A DNA stretch of 21,355 nt from assembly GCA_030374735.1 (NCBI GenBank), contig JASCIV010000394.1, forward strand, positions 1 through 21,355, given 5' to 3'. This stretch comes from Gracilaria caudata (Eukaryota; Rhodophyta; Florideophyceae; Gracilariales; Gracilariaceae). This document shows positions 1 through 9,606 of this stretch, one piece after another. Both the position numbers and the translations under genes were made by a program. The notes below the pieces were generated by a model that worked only from the letters and a program-made list of their open reading frames with translations, was not told the DNA's origin and did no database searches. Within the stretch, counting starts at the first letter, position 1; every line of letters starts with the position of its first letter.

Positions 1-309
1 AGGGGGAGCGGGGGGGGCGGGGAAGTTGATGGCGATGACGGCGTAAGCGAAGCGGCAACGGCGTGCGCTGCGCGTGCTGCTGGCAGCGCCGCGTGTGCCG
101 CGCCTGCGTTGCCAGCCGCGCGCTTTGTTGTGTTGCGTTTTTTTTGGCGTCTTGGGCGCTTGCGCGCGCGCTGCACGCCTGCGTGCGACGCGTGTCGCGC
201 GCTCATTGGTAACACCCTTTTGGGCTGCGTTTCAAATTTTTCAACGAGCGCGGGTAACCGTTTTGTTGCTTGTGCTGTGTGTTGTTGGAACGCAACCGTT
301 GCGTGCACA

Positions 310-343
310 GCGCGCACAGCTGTGCAGCGCGCACAGCTGTACA
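310..343. repeat. 17-bp tandem direct repeat with palindromic core upstream of RPN11
   Basis: Two adjacent 17-bp copies, 310-326 and 327-343, differ at one base. Each carries the palindrome ACAGCTGT, which contains an E-box-like CAGCTG. Related degenerate ACAGC/GTACA words continue to about 400. The whole 1-500 stretch is very GC-rich and CpG-rich and gives several open frames without recognisable protein. The repeat could be a transcription-factor array or simple-sequence expansion; only the repeat itself is seen. Confidence 0.7.
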
Positions 344-406
344 AGTGTACAGCATGCACAGTGGTACACATCTCACAGCCGTACACCTTACACAGCGCGC
401 GGCGCG

Positions 407-506
407 ATTGGCCTCCACCAACTAAACTGTGTGCGTCGACGAGCTGCTCATCACGCGCACATGGAATGCGACTTGTTGCGCATCGTGCCGTGCCTCCGTC
501 TATAAA
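407..506 (+). promoter_or_regulatory. CCAAT/TATA core promoter of RPN11
   Basis: TATAAA lies at 501-506, 70 bp before the chosen ATG at 576. An inverted CCAAT box (ATTGG, 407-411) sits about 90 bp further upstream, and another ATTGG lies at 205-209. The spacing is typical of a eukaryotic class II promoter. It also argues against the longer in-frame reading that opens at 429, because the TATA box would then fall inside the coding region. Confidence 0.6.
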
Positions 507-575
507 CTCTGCTGCTTGCGCGCGCCGATCGCGCGCGCTTGTCCGCCTCGTCACCGACCGCGTACAAAACCCGAG

Positions 576-1520
576 ATGGAGCGTCTTCAGAGAATGCTCA
601 CGCAGAGCCAGGGCGGCATGGCCGCCGACGCGCCCGTGTGGGATACCGCCGAGACCGTGTACATCTCCTCGCTGGCGCTGCTCAAGATGCTCAAGCACGG
701 CCGCGCGGGCGTGCCCATGGAGGTCATGGGGCTCATGCTGGGCGACTTTGTGGACGACTACACCGTCAAGGTACTGGACGTGTTCGCCATGCCGCAGAGC
801 GGAACCGGCGTGTCGGTGGAGGCGGTGGACCCCGTGTTTCAGACCAAGATGCTGGACATGCTCAAGCAGACCGGCCGTCCGGAGGTGGTTGTGGGCTGGT
901 ATCACTCGCATCCCAGCTTTGGTTGCTGGCTGTCGGGCGTTGATATCAACACGCAACAGAGTTTTGAACAGCTCAACCCGCGCGCCATCGCCGTTGTGAT
1001 TGATCCGATCCAGTCGGTGAAGGGCAAGGTTGTCATCGATGCGTTCCGTCTCATCATTCCGCAGATGCACATGTTGGGACAAGAGCCGCGTCAAACCACT
1101 TCTAATGTGGGTCATCTCAACAAACCTTCCATCCAAGCGCTCATTCACGGCCTCAATCGTCAGTACTACTCCATTGCCATTGCGTACAAGAAGAACGAGC
1201 TGGAGCAGGAAATGCTGCTCAATCTGCACAAGAAGAAGTGGATGGACAGTCTTTCGGTCGCCGATTTTGAGGAACACTCGCACGGCAACGAACAGACCGT
1301 CGCGGCCATGCTCGAGTTGGCAAAGGCGTATGACAAGGCCGTTCAGGAGGAACAGAAGCTCACACCGGAGCAGCTCGTCATTGCGAGGGTTGGAAAGCGT
1401 GATGCCAAGAAACATCTTGCCGCCGATGTCGCTCAACTCATGGCCGAGAACATTAACCAATGTCTGGGAACTATGCTGGACACAGTCATATTTCGCCAAG
1501 AAGTTGCTACCACAGATTAA
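576..1520 (+). CDS. RPN11: 26S proteasome regulatory subunit Rpn11/PSMD14, JAMM deubiquitinase
   Basis: A single-exon 314-aa protein, close to the roughly 310 aa usual for this family. It is the zinc metalloprotease of the proteasome lid that removes ubiquitin chains from substrates as they are unfolded. Seen in the sequence: the MPN+ domain with glutamate E49 in VPMEVMGLMLG, then the JAMM motif HSHPSFGCWLSGVD, which supplies H110, H112 and D123 as zinc ligands. The C-terminal half has the helical segment that packs against Rpn8. The frame is open upstream to 429, but the extension is Cys/Arg-rich, overlaps the TATA box and is not part of the family. The ATG at 576 (context GAGATGG) gives the conserved start MERLQRML. 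This is a housekeeping gene with GC-rich codons and no sign of damage. Confidence 0.97.
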   Translation: MERLQRMLTQSQGGMAADAPVWDTAETVYISSLALLKMLKHGRAGVPMEVMGLMLGDFVDDYTVKVLDVFAMPQSGTGVSVEAVDPVFQTKMLDMLKQTGRPEVVVGWYHSHPSFGCWLSGVDINTQQSFEQLNPRAIAVVIDPIQSVKGKVVIDAFRLIIPQMHMLGQEPRQTTSNVGHLNKPSIQALIHGLNRQYYSIAIAYKKNELEQEMLLNLHKKKWMDSLSVADFEEHSHGNEQTVAAMLELAKAYDKAVQEEQKLTPEQLVIARVGKRDAKKHLAADVAQLMAENINQCLGTMLDTVIFRQEVATTD

Positions 1521-2185
1521 CTTGCTGTACATTACAATTTTCACGCCATGTAAAGCCCTTTATCCTTCTATATGCTACTCTCGGCCTGTGCCTTGCCTTC
1601 TTGTGTACAATACGGTGCCCTCACATTCCCATTTGTCCCAACTGCGCGCCACTGCGACGCTGACTCTAGTTCGGGTAGAACGCTAGCCGCGCACGCGCTC
1701 AATCACATTGCGCAACGACGTCAACACCCACACGGTCTGTGTTTGAAGTGAACCCCACTTCCCATCGGCATAGAGGAGTTGCAAAACGATCAACGCCTTG
1801 TTGGCACAACCCTGGAACCACAATTCCCTCTGAGATGATTGTCACGGAGGAGGGCAACGCCGTCGTTCGCCGTAAAATGCAAATGCAAAAAGTGCCCATT
1901 TCAGCATTGCTGAGACCGCCCCAGGTCCGTCCAACTTTTTCGTCTTCCACGCTGCTCCTCACAGATCCCGTCGTTGCCTCAGCTCACCTCCCCACTCTAC
2001 TGCGCATATTTCTTGTGGAACGAGGGTCCGCAATCTTTCAACTCTTCGTCCCCCAAAGGCGGAAAACAGCGTTCCCCTTCGCCGCATATTTTTGTTTCAT
2101 GTGACTGCGTCACCGTCTTTGATCCTTTTCTCGTGTCGGTACTAGCAGCTCTCCAAAAGAAGTCGCGCCGTCTTGAAAGAAAGCG
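1521..2185. other. intergenic region RPN11-GDPD
   Basis: No gene is recognised. The 5' part is presumably the RPN11 3' UTR, with a TGTAA word at about 1550. The 3' part is presumably the promoter and leader of the next gene; it has two similar CGCATATTT words (about 2004 and 2083) but no clear TATA box. Open frames here start at non-ATG codons and overlap on both strands, so I do not call them genes. Confidence 0.5.
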
Positions 2186-3394
2186 ATGCGCCGTTCTGCG
2201 CAGAACGATCCGGCCACTACGAAGCCGCTGTTCTCTGTCGATGACGATGAGGAAGAATCCCTTCCACACCACGCACCTCCACCACCTCCCCCTTCGCGCA
2301 AGTCCTTCTTCCGAAATGCCTCTAACAGCTCACCACATCCGAGCCTCTTCCTCATCCGCTTGAACCGCGCGCTCTTCTACTTCTTTCCTCGCATTCTCGC
2401 AGCTGTTGTAATTCTTCTTGTGACGGTGACTCTTCTGCCGGGTGGATGGCGAGTAGCACTATGTGCGGCAAATCTGTTACCCGCCCCAGCGTTGCGCCCT
2501 GGGGAAAACATCACGCTTATAGCACATCGCGGCTGTGAGTTTCCATACCCGGAAAATTCCATACACGCCTTACGCTTGGGAGCGGAGAAACTGGGATACG
2601 TGGAGCTCGATATCACGCTTTCTTCGGATGGAAAGGTTGTGGTTATGCATGATCAAACCTTGGAGCGAACAACGAACGGCACTGGCATCATCTGCACCAA
2701 GTCCCTCGATTACATCAAGCAACTGGAACTCGACATGCCCACACGCGATCCACGCGGTCGAATAGCACAGGGAAAGTTTTGCACGGTTCCCTCTCCCAGG
2801 GGAGGTTCAATTCCTTGCACGTACCGCGTTCCAACTTTGGAGGAGGTATTCGATGAGCTCCCCGATGGCACGCGGTTTATGCTCGATATCAAGGATTGTT
2901 TTGCGGATGGTCTTCCCGTGGACAGTCCAAAGTGTACCAACTGTACGGTCTTGATGAAAGCAACACGGGACCTCATGCAACGATTTGCGGTACTACCAGA
3001 GCACGTTGTGTTCACTTCTCCTCAGACTGGCAGCTTGCGAGTATTCCAAGAAGGCATACCGAGAAGCACATTTGCTATAAGTATGGACCAAAAGTACTCA
3101 CACTTTAAGAGATCAACATTCAGACAACTGATAACGGGCGGCAAATACGAGTATGCTGCAATGTATTACGGTTTGATTGCTGTTCGTCCTGACTTTGTAC
3201 AGATAATGCGAGCGGAGAAGGTCAAAGGGTTTGGTAAACCCGGAGATGTTTATGCTTGGACAATACGAAAGGATCTCGACTATCGACTAGCTAGATGTGC
3301 AGGGGTAAGCAAGATGATTGTTGCCGAGCCGCACCGCATGAAGAAGAGCTTCACGTCCGGCAGTATCGCTGAATGGCTCGCTGAAAATGTGTAG
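2186..3394 (+). CDS. membrane-anchored glycerophosphodiester phosphodiesterase (GDPD) family protein
   Basis: A single-exon 402-aa protein. The N-terminus is cytosolic-looking and low in complexity (acidic run at 20-24, six prolines near 31-36). One hydrophobic segment follows at about 68-85, then a GDPD TIM-barrel domain from about 108. Catalytic-site signatures are visible: IAHRG (H114, R115), the ELD pair (E140, D142) and the second histidine in MHD (H155). The C-terminus holds the expected barrel-end strand (VYAWTIRKDLDY). The family hydrolyses glycerophosphodiesters to glycerol-3-phosphate and an alcohol. The single anchor predicts that the catalytic domain faces the lumen or the outside, and N-glycosylation sequons (for example NCT and NGT) fit that. 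The exact substrate cannot be told. The ATG at 2186 is the first in frame. Confidence 0.93.
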   Translation: MRRSAQNDPATTKPLFSVDDDEEESLPHHAPPPPPPSRKSFFRNASNSSPHPSLFLIRLNRALFYFFPRILAAVVILLVTVTLLPGGWRVALCAANLLPAPALRPGENITLIAHRGCEFPYPENSIHALRLGAEKLGYVELDITLSSDGKVVVMHDQTLERTTNGTGIICTKSLDYIKQLELDMPTRDPRGRIAQGKFCTVPSPRGGSIPCTYRVPTLEEVFDELPDGTRFMLDIKDCFADGLPVDSPKCTNCTVLMKATRDLMQRFAVLPEHVVFTSPQTGSLRVFQEGIPRSTFAISMDQKYSHFKRSTFRQLITGGKYEYAAMYYGLIAVRPDFVQIMRAEKVKGFGKPGDVYAWTIRKDLDYRLARCAGVSKMIVAEPHRMKKSFTSGSIAEWLAENV

Positions 3395-4249
3395 CAGTAA
3401 TAGACACCCAAGTGAACGCCCCCGCCCCAAAAGCCCCTTACTTCCGGTATCAAGCGCATCATTGTAAAGCAGAATAGTAACTACGCATCACAACCTCCTC
3501 CCTAGAGTGCTACTGCACTCATTTGCCCAGGAGATCTATCAACGCAACTTTTAACACCCGGTTGTCCGCCTAGCTCGCGTAAGCGGAGAGGGTCGGTCAC
3601 ACGAAGCACGGTCGTTGCGCTAGGTCTGTCTCACTCGCGTCCGGGAACTTTGAAGTTCGAGAAAGTTGCAATTCAAAGCACCTGGAGAGCTTCGAAGCAT
3701 ACCCTTTTTTGTCGTAGATGTACGCGTAGCCCAAAGACACATGCCCAATGTCTCTGGGCCCATCTGGAGCTTCTTCTTCTGAATGCGAGGGACATCTTGA
3801 TGAAGATGAGCATTGCATCGTTCCGCTTCTACTTAGCGAACTAAAACTTACTTCCACGGCATGCTCAACCCTCTTAGTGACAAATGTTCCACCCCAGCCA
3901 GTCTTCTCCATTACAGATGGAAAATCCACTGCTGTCCTCGTTTCTTCAAACATCAGTGCCCATCGCTTGCACCCACAAGGAATACGCCTTCAGGGGCTTA
4001 TCTTTCTGCGACAAAGCTCAGTCTGCACTTCGATGGATTCGCAGTGCATTTGTACGGGTTGGCAAGGTAAAGCCACAACACCCTGAGACCCTTGTGTCCC
4101 AGTGCCTTCAAACTTGCTGAAAACTCGCTTAATGTGGGCCTTTATTAGCAGAGCTTCCCTTTGGTACGTCAACATGACCCAAAGACGAACTGTACATCCG
4201 TCTCTAGTTAACTAGGCCGTCCGTGACCTGCACTCTGAACATGGAAGCA
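3395..4249. other. intergenic region with unrecognised short ORFs
   Basis: About 0.85 kb lie between the convergent ends of the GDPD and ABC-F genes. Two ATG-started frames overlap antiparallel: 3597-3953 (-, 118 aa, Ser/Glu-rich) and 3748-4086 (+, 112 aa). Neither has a motif I recognise, and at most one could be real. I see no RNA gene and no repeat. Most of the region is probably 3' UTR and spacer. Confidence 0.35.
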
Positions 4250-6668
4250 TTAAACAGCGGGTAGCTTCGCAAATTTCATTCGAGAAGGGGTTGTCTCGCC
4301 AAATCTCTTACGTTTGTCCTCCAGATAAGCTGAAAAGTTTCCTTCGAAAAATGTCACCTGACCTGGAACAAGGTCTCCTTCGAATGCAAGAATATGAGTC
4401 GCCACTCTGTTCAAAAACGCGATATCATGTGATACAATAACCGCACATCCAACAAAAGACAGCAAAGCTTCTTCCAGGCTCCGGATCAAAAACGCATCGG
4501 CGTCATTTGTTAGCTCATCTGGGATCGATAAGATTTTCAAGTACATAACAAAGTATAGTATTAGAATCAGTCCGTTTTGTTCGAATATGCTCGGGTTCGG
4601 TGTTTCGAATTGGGACCATACTTACCTCCAAGCAGCACATTGCCGCCGCCTTTCACAACTTGGGCTAGAGCTAGCCGGTTAAGTTCACCACCACTGAGGG
4701 CATCAACGGGCTTTTGTTGGTCACCTCCTTTGAAGTTGAACCACGAAAGATATGCTCTTGATCTCACAGATCTACTTCCCAACTGCAGTTCATCATTGCC
4801 TTCAGACACCGTCTCGAAGACCGACTTTTGTCTGTCGACTGAGGCTCGACTCTGATCTGCATACATTGGCTTTGAAACGCACAAACGTTGTCAGAGTATC
4901 ATTAGGGGTACCGATACGTGTAATATCAAAAGTTAGTGCGCTGATGCTTCCTTTCTGTAGTGAGTTCACACATGATGACAGATTAAGCATGGACTTACGA
5001 CTACAGAATCTCCGACTTTGAACACTCCAGCATCAGGACTCTCCTCCCCCATGATCATTCGCAATACTACGCATTGAGATGTCAGTAACATTGTCGGTAT
5101 GACCTTCACCAAAGCAAGGCAAGGTTTCATTTGGGAACTTCAACGTACGTGTGGTCTGTGTTTCCATCGTCGGCAAGAAAAAAGAAATTGAATGGGCAAC
5201 ATCGTCAGTAACTTGAGTTCTTCCTTCAATAGGCTACAGTGTGCCAGTGCCTAGATGTGGCCAACCTTACCTTTCCAGCTCCATTCGGTCCTATGACACC
5301 AACAATCCCACCTCGCGGTAAGCTGAACGACATGTTTTCGAAGAGAACATTCTCACCAAAGCCCTTTCGAACACCTTCGGCTTCTACTACAATGTCTCCC
5401 AGCTTAGGACCCGGTGGGATGTACATGCGATCGAGCACTGACTGCCTGCTTGCTTTGGCGTCTTCTTCGAGTAGACTTTCGTATCGAGAGATTCTGGCCT
5501 TAGATTTGGCTTGTTGCCCCTTTGGACTTGATCGAATCCATTCGAGCTCGTGCCGAATAAGTTTCTGCCGACTAGACGCCACCTTTTCTTCTTGTTCCAT
5601 TCTCTTCGCCTTCTTCTCGAGATACGTGGAATAGTTCCCTTCATATGGGAATGCTTGACCGTTATCGATCTCCAAAATCCAATCTGTGAGAGCCTCAAGG
5701 AAAAAGCGATCGTGGGTCACGCAAATCACGGTGCCCTTGTACGTTTCTAAGAATCTCTCAAGCCAAAGAACAGATAGAGCATCCAGGTGATTAGTAGGTT
5801 CATCAAGAATCAACAGATCCGGTCTCGTAAGCAAAAGCGCACACAACGCAACTCGACGCTTTTCCCCTCCGCTTAGGGTTTCCACACGAGCATCACCGGG
5901 AGGGCATCTCAATGCCTCGCGCGCTCTGTCAATATTGCGATCAAGCTCCCACGCATTCGAGGCTTCAATCTTGTTTTGCAAGGATTCCCATTCCTTGGTG
6001 ATCTTCTCGCGTGCGGCATCTTCTAAACCTTCCTCGCCTATCATGCTTCCAAGCTCTGCATATCGGTCTAACCAAGAGCGTGATTCACTCACAGCCTTTG
6101 CAATGTTCCCTTCCACAGTCTCCTCTTCAAGAACGGGTTCCTGGGCTAGGTAGCCAATCTTGATGCCTCTTTGCGGTGCGGCTATTCCGTCGTATTCAGA
6201 ATCGAGTCCGGCGATGATTTTGAGCAGAGAGCTCTTCCCAGAGCCATTGCTACCGACCACTCCTATCTTGACACCAGGAAAGTATGCCAAATTGACGTTC
6301 TTGAGAATCTGTTTTCCGTTGTCGAGTGTTTTGCTCACTCCAGCCATTTGGTAAATGTATTCTCGGCGATTGGTATCGATTGTATTAGCCTTTGCTCTGG
6401 GTGGCGTGCCATTCTGAGCCGTGGCAGTGCCTGCGGAACGGCCCTTCTTCTTACCACCTTTCTTCTTGTTCTTGGCCAGGTTCTTAGCGTTCAGACCCAT
6501 CACTGGCGTCATGCCTGGCCTGCCTCGAACTGCCGTTTGACTGGTGCTTTCGTGGCCGTTGATACGACTAGAGCATTTGGATAGAGGGAAATGAGCTCGT
6601 GACTTGATGAGCGGACAGGACGGAAGAAACGCCATTTGGCTCGCAAACGACGGATGAGAATCTGCCAT
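4250..6668 (-). CDS. ettA: EttA-type ABC-F translation factor, five exons, probably plastid-targeted
   Basis: Spliced model: complement(4250-4518, 4626-4869, 4999-5066, 5149-5155, 5271-6668), giving about 661 aa. All introns are GT-AG, with lengths 115, 82, 129 and 107 nt. ABC domain 1 has Walker A GSNGSGKS (139-146), signature LSGGE (265-269), Walker B LLILDE (285-290) and H-loop THD (318-320). The linker (LEWIRSSPKGQQ...) is EttA-like. Domain 2 has Walker A split by two introns around residue 466, signature LSGGE, and H-loop VSHD. EttA-class proteins bind the ribosomal E site and gate early elongation according to ATP/ADP. The N-terminal ~100 residues have no counterpart in bacterial EttA: they are Ser/Arg-rich, then a K-rich patch. 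An internal start at 6635 (MAFLPSCPL) would give a classical transit-peptide look, so either start is possible. Domain 2 is slightly odd: the segment after Walker B reads DELTNDAD rather than DEPTNDLD. Confidence 0.92.
5149..5155 (-). other. 7-nt microexon of the ettA gene
   Basis: The sense sequence is ACCACAC, flanked by AG upstream and GTACGT downstream. Joining exon 1 (ending GGA AAG) to this microexon and then to the exon beginning TATTGCG restores the reading frame and gives GKTTLLRMIMGEES, the expected continuation of the second Walker A. Without it the frame cannot be kept, because exon 1 ends in phase 0 and the next exon needs one extra base. Confidence 0.85.
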
Positions 6669-7421
6669 TCTTGTAGTGCCTCTTTGATACTGGTACTCAA
6701 GAGGCCAAAGTCACCAGAGGAATGCGGTTCCAGGCGTCTGGTGCAGGCAAAAAGCTGTGCCCGCGAGTGAGATATGGTCTATCTAGAGCAGGTTGCTGGT
6801 GTTGTCCTGAGATCACCGGTTGACAAGATCTGCCGAGACCAAATAGAAGAATATAGAAATAAATGCATTGCAATACGAAATCAAATCACGGGCCTGATCT
6901 GAGTTGATCCAATCATGAAATGCTAAATTACAGCTTTGGCGCTGATTTTTTGCTTACACAACGTTGAACGCTGACATGGGGCGAGCATCGCTGCCGCTCC
7001 CATCTGATTGGTCGGGTGTCGGAAAAGCAACCTGGAGCAAGTCGTTGGTCGCCAATCACGACGCGCCAGCACACCTCACGCGGACGTCACAGCTTGGAGT
7101 TGAACGATCTGCAGTCTTGAGCTCGACACTGAGCCCTGCCCAGTTGTCCGCCCGCCCTTCACCGTCAAACTATTGAGCCAGACGAAGCGGTTTGCTCGAA
7201 CTCAAACGTGCTCAGAACGCGTTGAAAGAGTGGCTGTGGGGCAACTTTCTCACGGACAACTTCCTGGAAGAAGTGCGACAACAGTTTTCCGGTCCCACTC
7301 GACGAAACCAAGACAACATGCCACTTTTCGACATCCACTGCCATGTGATCGATCAGCGCGTCCCCATGGCCTCTCCAAAGCTATGTCCCGAATTTCATTC
7401 AAACAATCAACTCACTCATAC
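6669..7421. promoter_or_regulatory. intergenic region with inverted pair of CCAAT boxes, upstream of ettA
   Basis: ATTGG (7007-7011) and CCAAT (7052-7056) form an inverted pair in a GC-richer patch, which could serve as a divergent promoter. Rightward from it lies an open frame with the only ATG at 7318, reading MPLFDIHCHVID and breaking off where the pseudogene homology begins (about 7422). The His-x-His context resembles the start of amidohydrolase-type proteins, but the segment is too short to call. It may be a gene start cut off by the arrival of the neighbouring duplicated segment. Confidence 0.3.
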
Positions 7422-8453
7422 ACCACGCGATTCCGTTTGGCGCTAACGACAAAGCAGGCCCAAATCCGTTCATTTTCCTTGAAGATAAGCAGCTCCTGCT
7501 TTCTGTGAAGATCAGTTTTTCTGTTGCACTATTTCACTACCATTCGATTCTCAGACTTCTCGAGATAACAAACGTGATACTCTTTTGCGTAACTAACTCT
7601 TAGCCCTTTCAAACGTTTTGATGAGCTCCAATTCTACTCCTTCAGCATGTAGTAGAGATCCAACAAACTATTTTGTCCGCGGTCGTAGAGCGTGGCTTTC
7701 GATATCGTCGGTAAATCGAGTTCTGTCCATCGCTCTGCGTGCCACAGCGAATGCCGTACAACCGTAACAATGCTTCGTATGCCTTCTTGCTCGCAGGTCT
7801 CCAGCTCATGCACCCGGCCTTAGCAGCCATATCAAAGTTGTACATCACCGGTGCTTCACTGGATCGTCTCACACGCGTAGTTTTCTTTCTGTAATCTTTA
7901 TTGTGTTCCATCTGGTGGATATCGCCCTCCTCTAAGCGCCTCAGAATCCGTTACGGTTTCGAAAGTAACCCTACCAACTCCTCATAACAGCCTGCGTGTA
8001 ACAGAAGTAAGCGACATGAACTATCACGAAGAAATCTATCATCTTGAGTATTTCACCTTATTGCGAACTCAAAAAGGTATTCACATGTTTCCCCCATCGT
8101 TTGCGATTCTCCGATATCTTCTTTTGCCTTTTCCAGCCCGAATCGTAGGAGAAATAGCAGCTTTCCTTGCTTGAATAATGCATGCTTCCTTCGCTTCAAT
8201 GGCTTTGCTGGATGTTCCGTGTAATCATCGCTGCGAGTATCTGCAACGTAGCTACGTACCAGAGTTTGGAAGAACCTTTTTGTTTGTTTCCTCTACGACA
8301 ATTCTCGAATGAATAATTCGAAGAGTTCCCAGAAGATAATGATGCACTCCACGCAATTTTTGCTTTGTATCTGTCGAAGCTGGGAGACTTCCGCAACACG
8401 ACAGGTCCCGTCGTACCTCCCCTTCCCCCCAAAGGAAACATCGAACAACGCAT
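7422..8453 (-). pseudogene. decayed fragment of an NB-ARC/WD40 (STAND) gene, copy 1
   Basis: Minus-strand translation matches residues about 476-820 of the intact gene at 18699. Examples: LFDVS, FQTLVRSYV against YQTLVRNYI, LFKQGK, HAGCYEELVGLLSKP against HAGYRDELLGLLSKP, YNFDMAAKAGCMSW against YHLDMVAKAARMGW, YEALLRLYG, and VELELIK against AEIELIK. The match runs into the first WD40 repeat (NRVVYE against SRVVSG) and ends near 7422. From FQTLV to about 7642 one frame is kept apart from in-frame stops at 8053-8055 (TGA) and 7951-7953 (TAA). The copy lacks the N-terminus, the whole NB-ARC domain and almost all WD40 repeats. Near 8350-8430 it is too scrambled to align. It cannot make the full protein. 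It lies directly 3' of the family M gene at 8692, on the same strand. Confidence 0.85.
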
Positions 8454-8691
8454 AATATGCTATGGTTAATGCGAGATACTATATTCTACCTTTACACATT
8501 CGTTATCACTTAAGCCTTGCTTCATAAACAATGAGGGCTGCCAAAAGAGAAACATATTGCAGTTTCATTTTCCGCCTGCTCGAATATCAGAGGTATTCTG
8601 CAGCGTCATATTCATCTCTTGAATGCCCAACTGGAACGAAATCACTTAACTCACAAAAAATGTTTTTTTATCAAAGAAAGAAGAACACATA

Positions 8692-9459
8692 TCAAGTTCT
8701 CTCAAACTGCTGCGGAACCCACGGCATTGCTTGGTCTAGAGCAACACCCATCGCCAGGGCGAGCTGTCGCACACGCGAATTGTGAGTGCGACGCACTCTT
8801 TTTTGCCATCCCTTTACAGGAAACAGCAGCCCACGACGGATCAGAGTCTTGATCCTGCCGTGTTTTTCATTAGGGGTGTCTTGCACTCTACCAACACGAG
8901 CAAACACCTCCCCAATGCAGCGCCTTGTGCGCAAATGTCTGAACATGGCAACACAAAGGCCGTCCACCCGCGCCTCATCGACCATCACTCCGGGAGTTCC
9001 CGGAGCAGAATGGGAATCACTGGCGACTCCTCCTTTATCAGGCTCACATTCAGAGCTCTGTTCATGTTCTTCACCGTTAGCGTTGGGAGCGGTTTCAAGC
9101 CCATGATCTCCAGGTACATGAGGAGTAGCGATTGCATCTGGACAGCCGGTACCCTCTCCAGCAGTAGACGTGTTCAGACAGTTCGATAAGGCGGAGACAC
9201 TGGTCGCAGAAGATAAGTTCACAAGGGCTAAGTCTTGTGCGAACCCATTCTGTGTCTGCATTTCGACCTCCTGACCGCAACTTTGCACATGTTCGGCAAT
9301 CTCGTCTCTTTCTATGCCTTCCACGACAGTCGACCCATCTTGTTGTTCATTGTTCTCTTCGTCTTCGTCCTTTTCAACAGAATTTGACGGGAAAAGCACT
9401 CGGAGTCCCACGAGAATGCCTGCGAGAGGTAGCGCTATTCGTAACACTTTTGCCCACAT
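8692..9459 (-). CDS. family M copy A: membrane-anchored protein of unknown function
   Basis: 255 aa, starting at an ATG. I do not recognise the family. Residues 4-23 are a hydrophobic segment (VLRIALPLAGILVGLRVLF), likely a signal anchor. Residues 30-60 are strongly acidic (KDEDEENNEQQDG), and 60-155 are Ser/Glu/Gly-rich and poorly ordered. Residues 157-220 form the block conserved in all good copies (PGVMVDEARVDGLCV, FRHLRTRRCIG, KHGRIK, GLLFPVKGWQK). The tail is basic (RVRRTHNSRVRQ). Copy B is also 255 aa, though it has an insertion and a shorter tail, and it lies inverted 6 kb away. A good TATA box lies 120 bp upstream, shared almost unchanged with copy B. Differences between A and B look mostly conservative or synonymous in the C-terminal block, which suggests protein-level constraint. 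It could be a cellular accessory gene or cargo of an unrecognised element. Confidence 0.72.
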   Translation of the reverse strand: MWAKVLRIALPLAGILVGLRVLFPSNSVEKDEDEENNEQQDGSTVVEGIERDEIAEHVQSCGQEVEMQTQNGFAQDLALVNLSSATSVSALSNCLNTSTAGEGTGCPDAIATPHVPGDHGLETAPNANGEEHEQSSECEPDKGGVASDSHSAPGTPGVMVDEARVDGLCVAMFRHLRTRRCIGEVFARVGRVQDTPNEKHGRIKTLIRRGLLFPVKGWQKRVRRTHNSRVRQLALAMGVALDQAMPWVPQQFERT

Positions 9460-9539
9460 ATTGCTTCGCTCTGGAATCTTGTTGAGGTTGATGAAGGTTG
9501 AAAGAGGTTGATATAGAAGTATAGGTCTTTTGCTTGTTT

Positions 9540-9606
9540 GCGTTAACTCTTCCGATCATGTCGTCGCAAACTGGGCCTTTATATACGCAGAAGAATGCCC
9601 TCTCCC
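9540..9606 (-). promoter_or_regulatory. TATA promoter of family M copy A
   Basis: TATATAAA on the minus strand occupies 9585-9578, followed by GGCCCAGTTTGCGACGACAT. The same stretch, inverted, precedes copy B (15419-15426), and a looser version precedes copy C (13217-13209). The conserved distance to the ATG and the conservation beyond the TATA box indicate a functional promoter carried with the gene. Confidence 0.65.

Noticed and set aside
429..575. 49-residue N-terminal extension of Rpn11
   Set aside because: It is only an open frame through the TATA box, Cys/Arg-rich, and absent from the family; the ATG at 576 gives the normal protein.
7642..7911. 89-aa minus ORF as a separate gene
   Set aside because: It is the longest surviving in-frame piece of STAND pseudogene copy 1.
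8196..8453. 85-aa minus ORF (and the 87-aa ORF at 10441-10704) as genes or a transposase
   Set aside because: Both are out-of-frame readings across parts of the STAND pseudogenes; the homologous frame is a different one.
8782..9189. Plus-strand ORFs across copy A, and the matching antisense ORFs across copy B
   Set aside because: They are antisense shadows; they recur in both copies only because the sense gene is duplicated.
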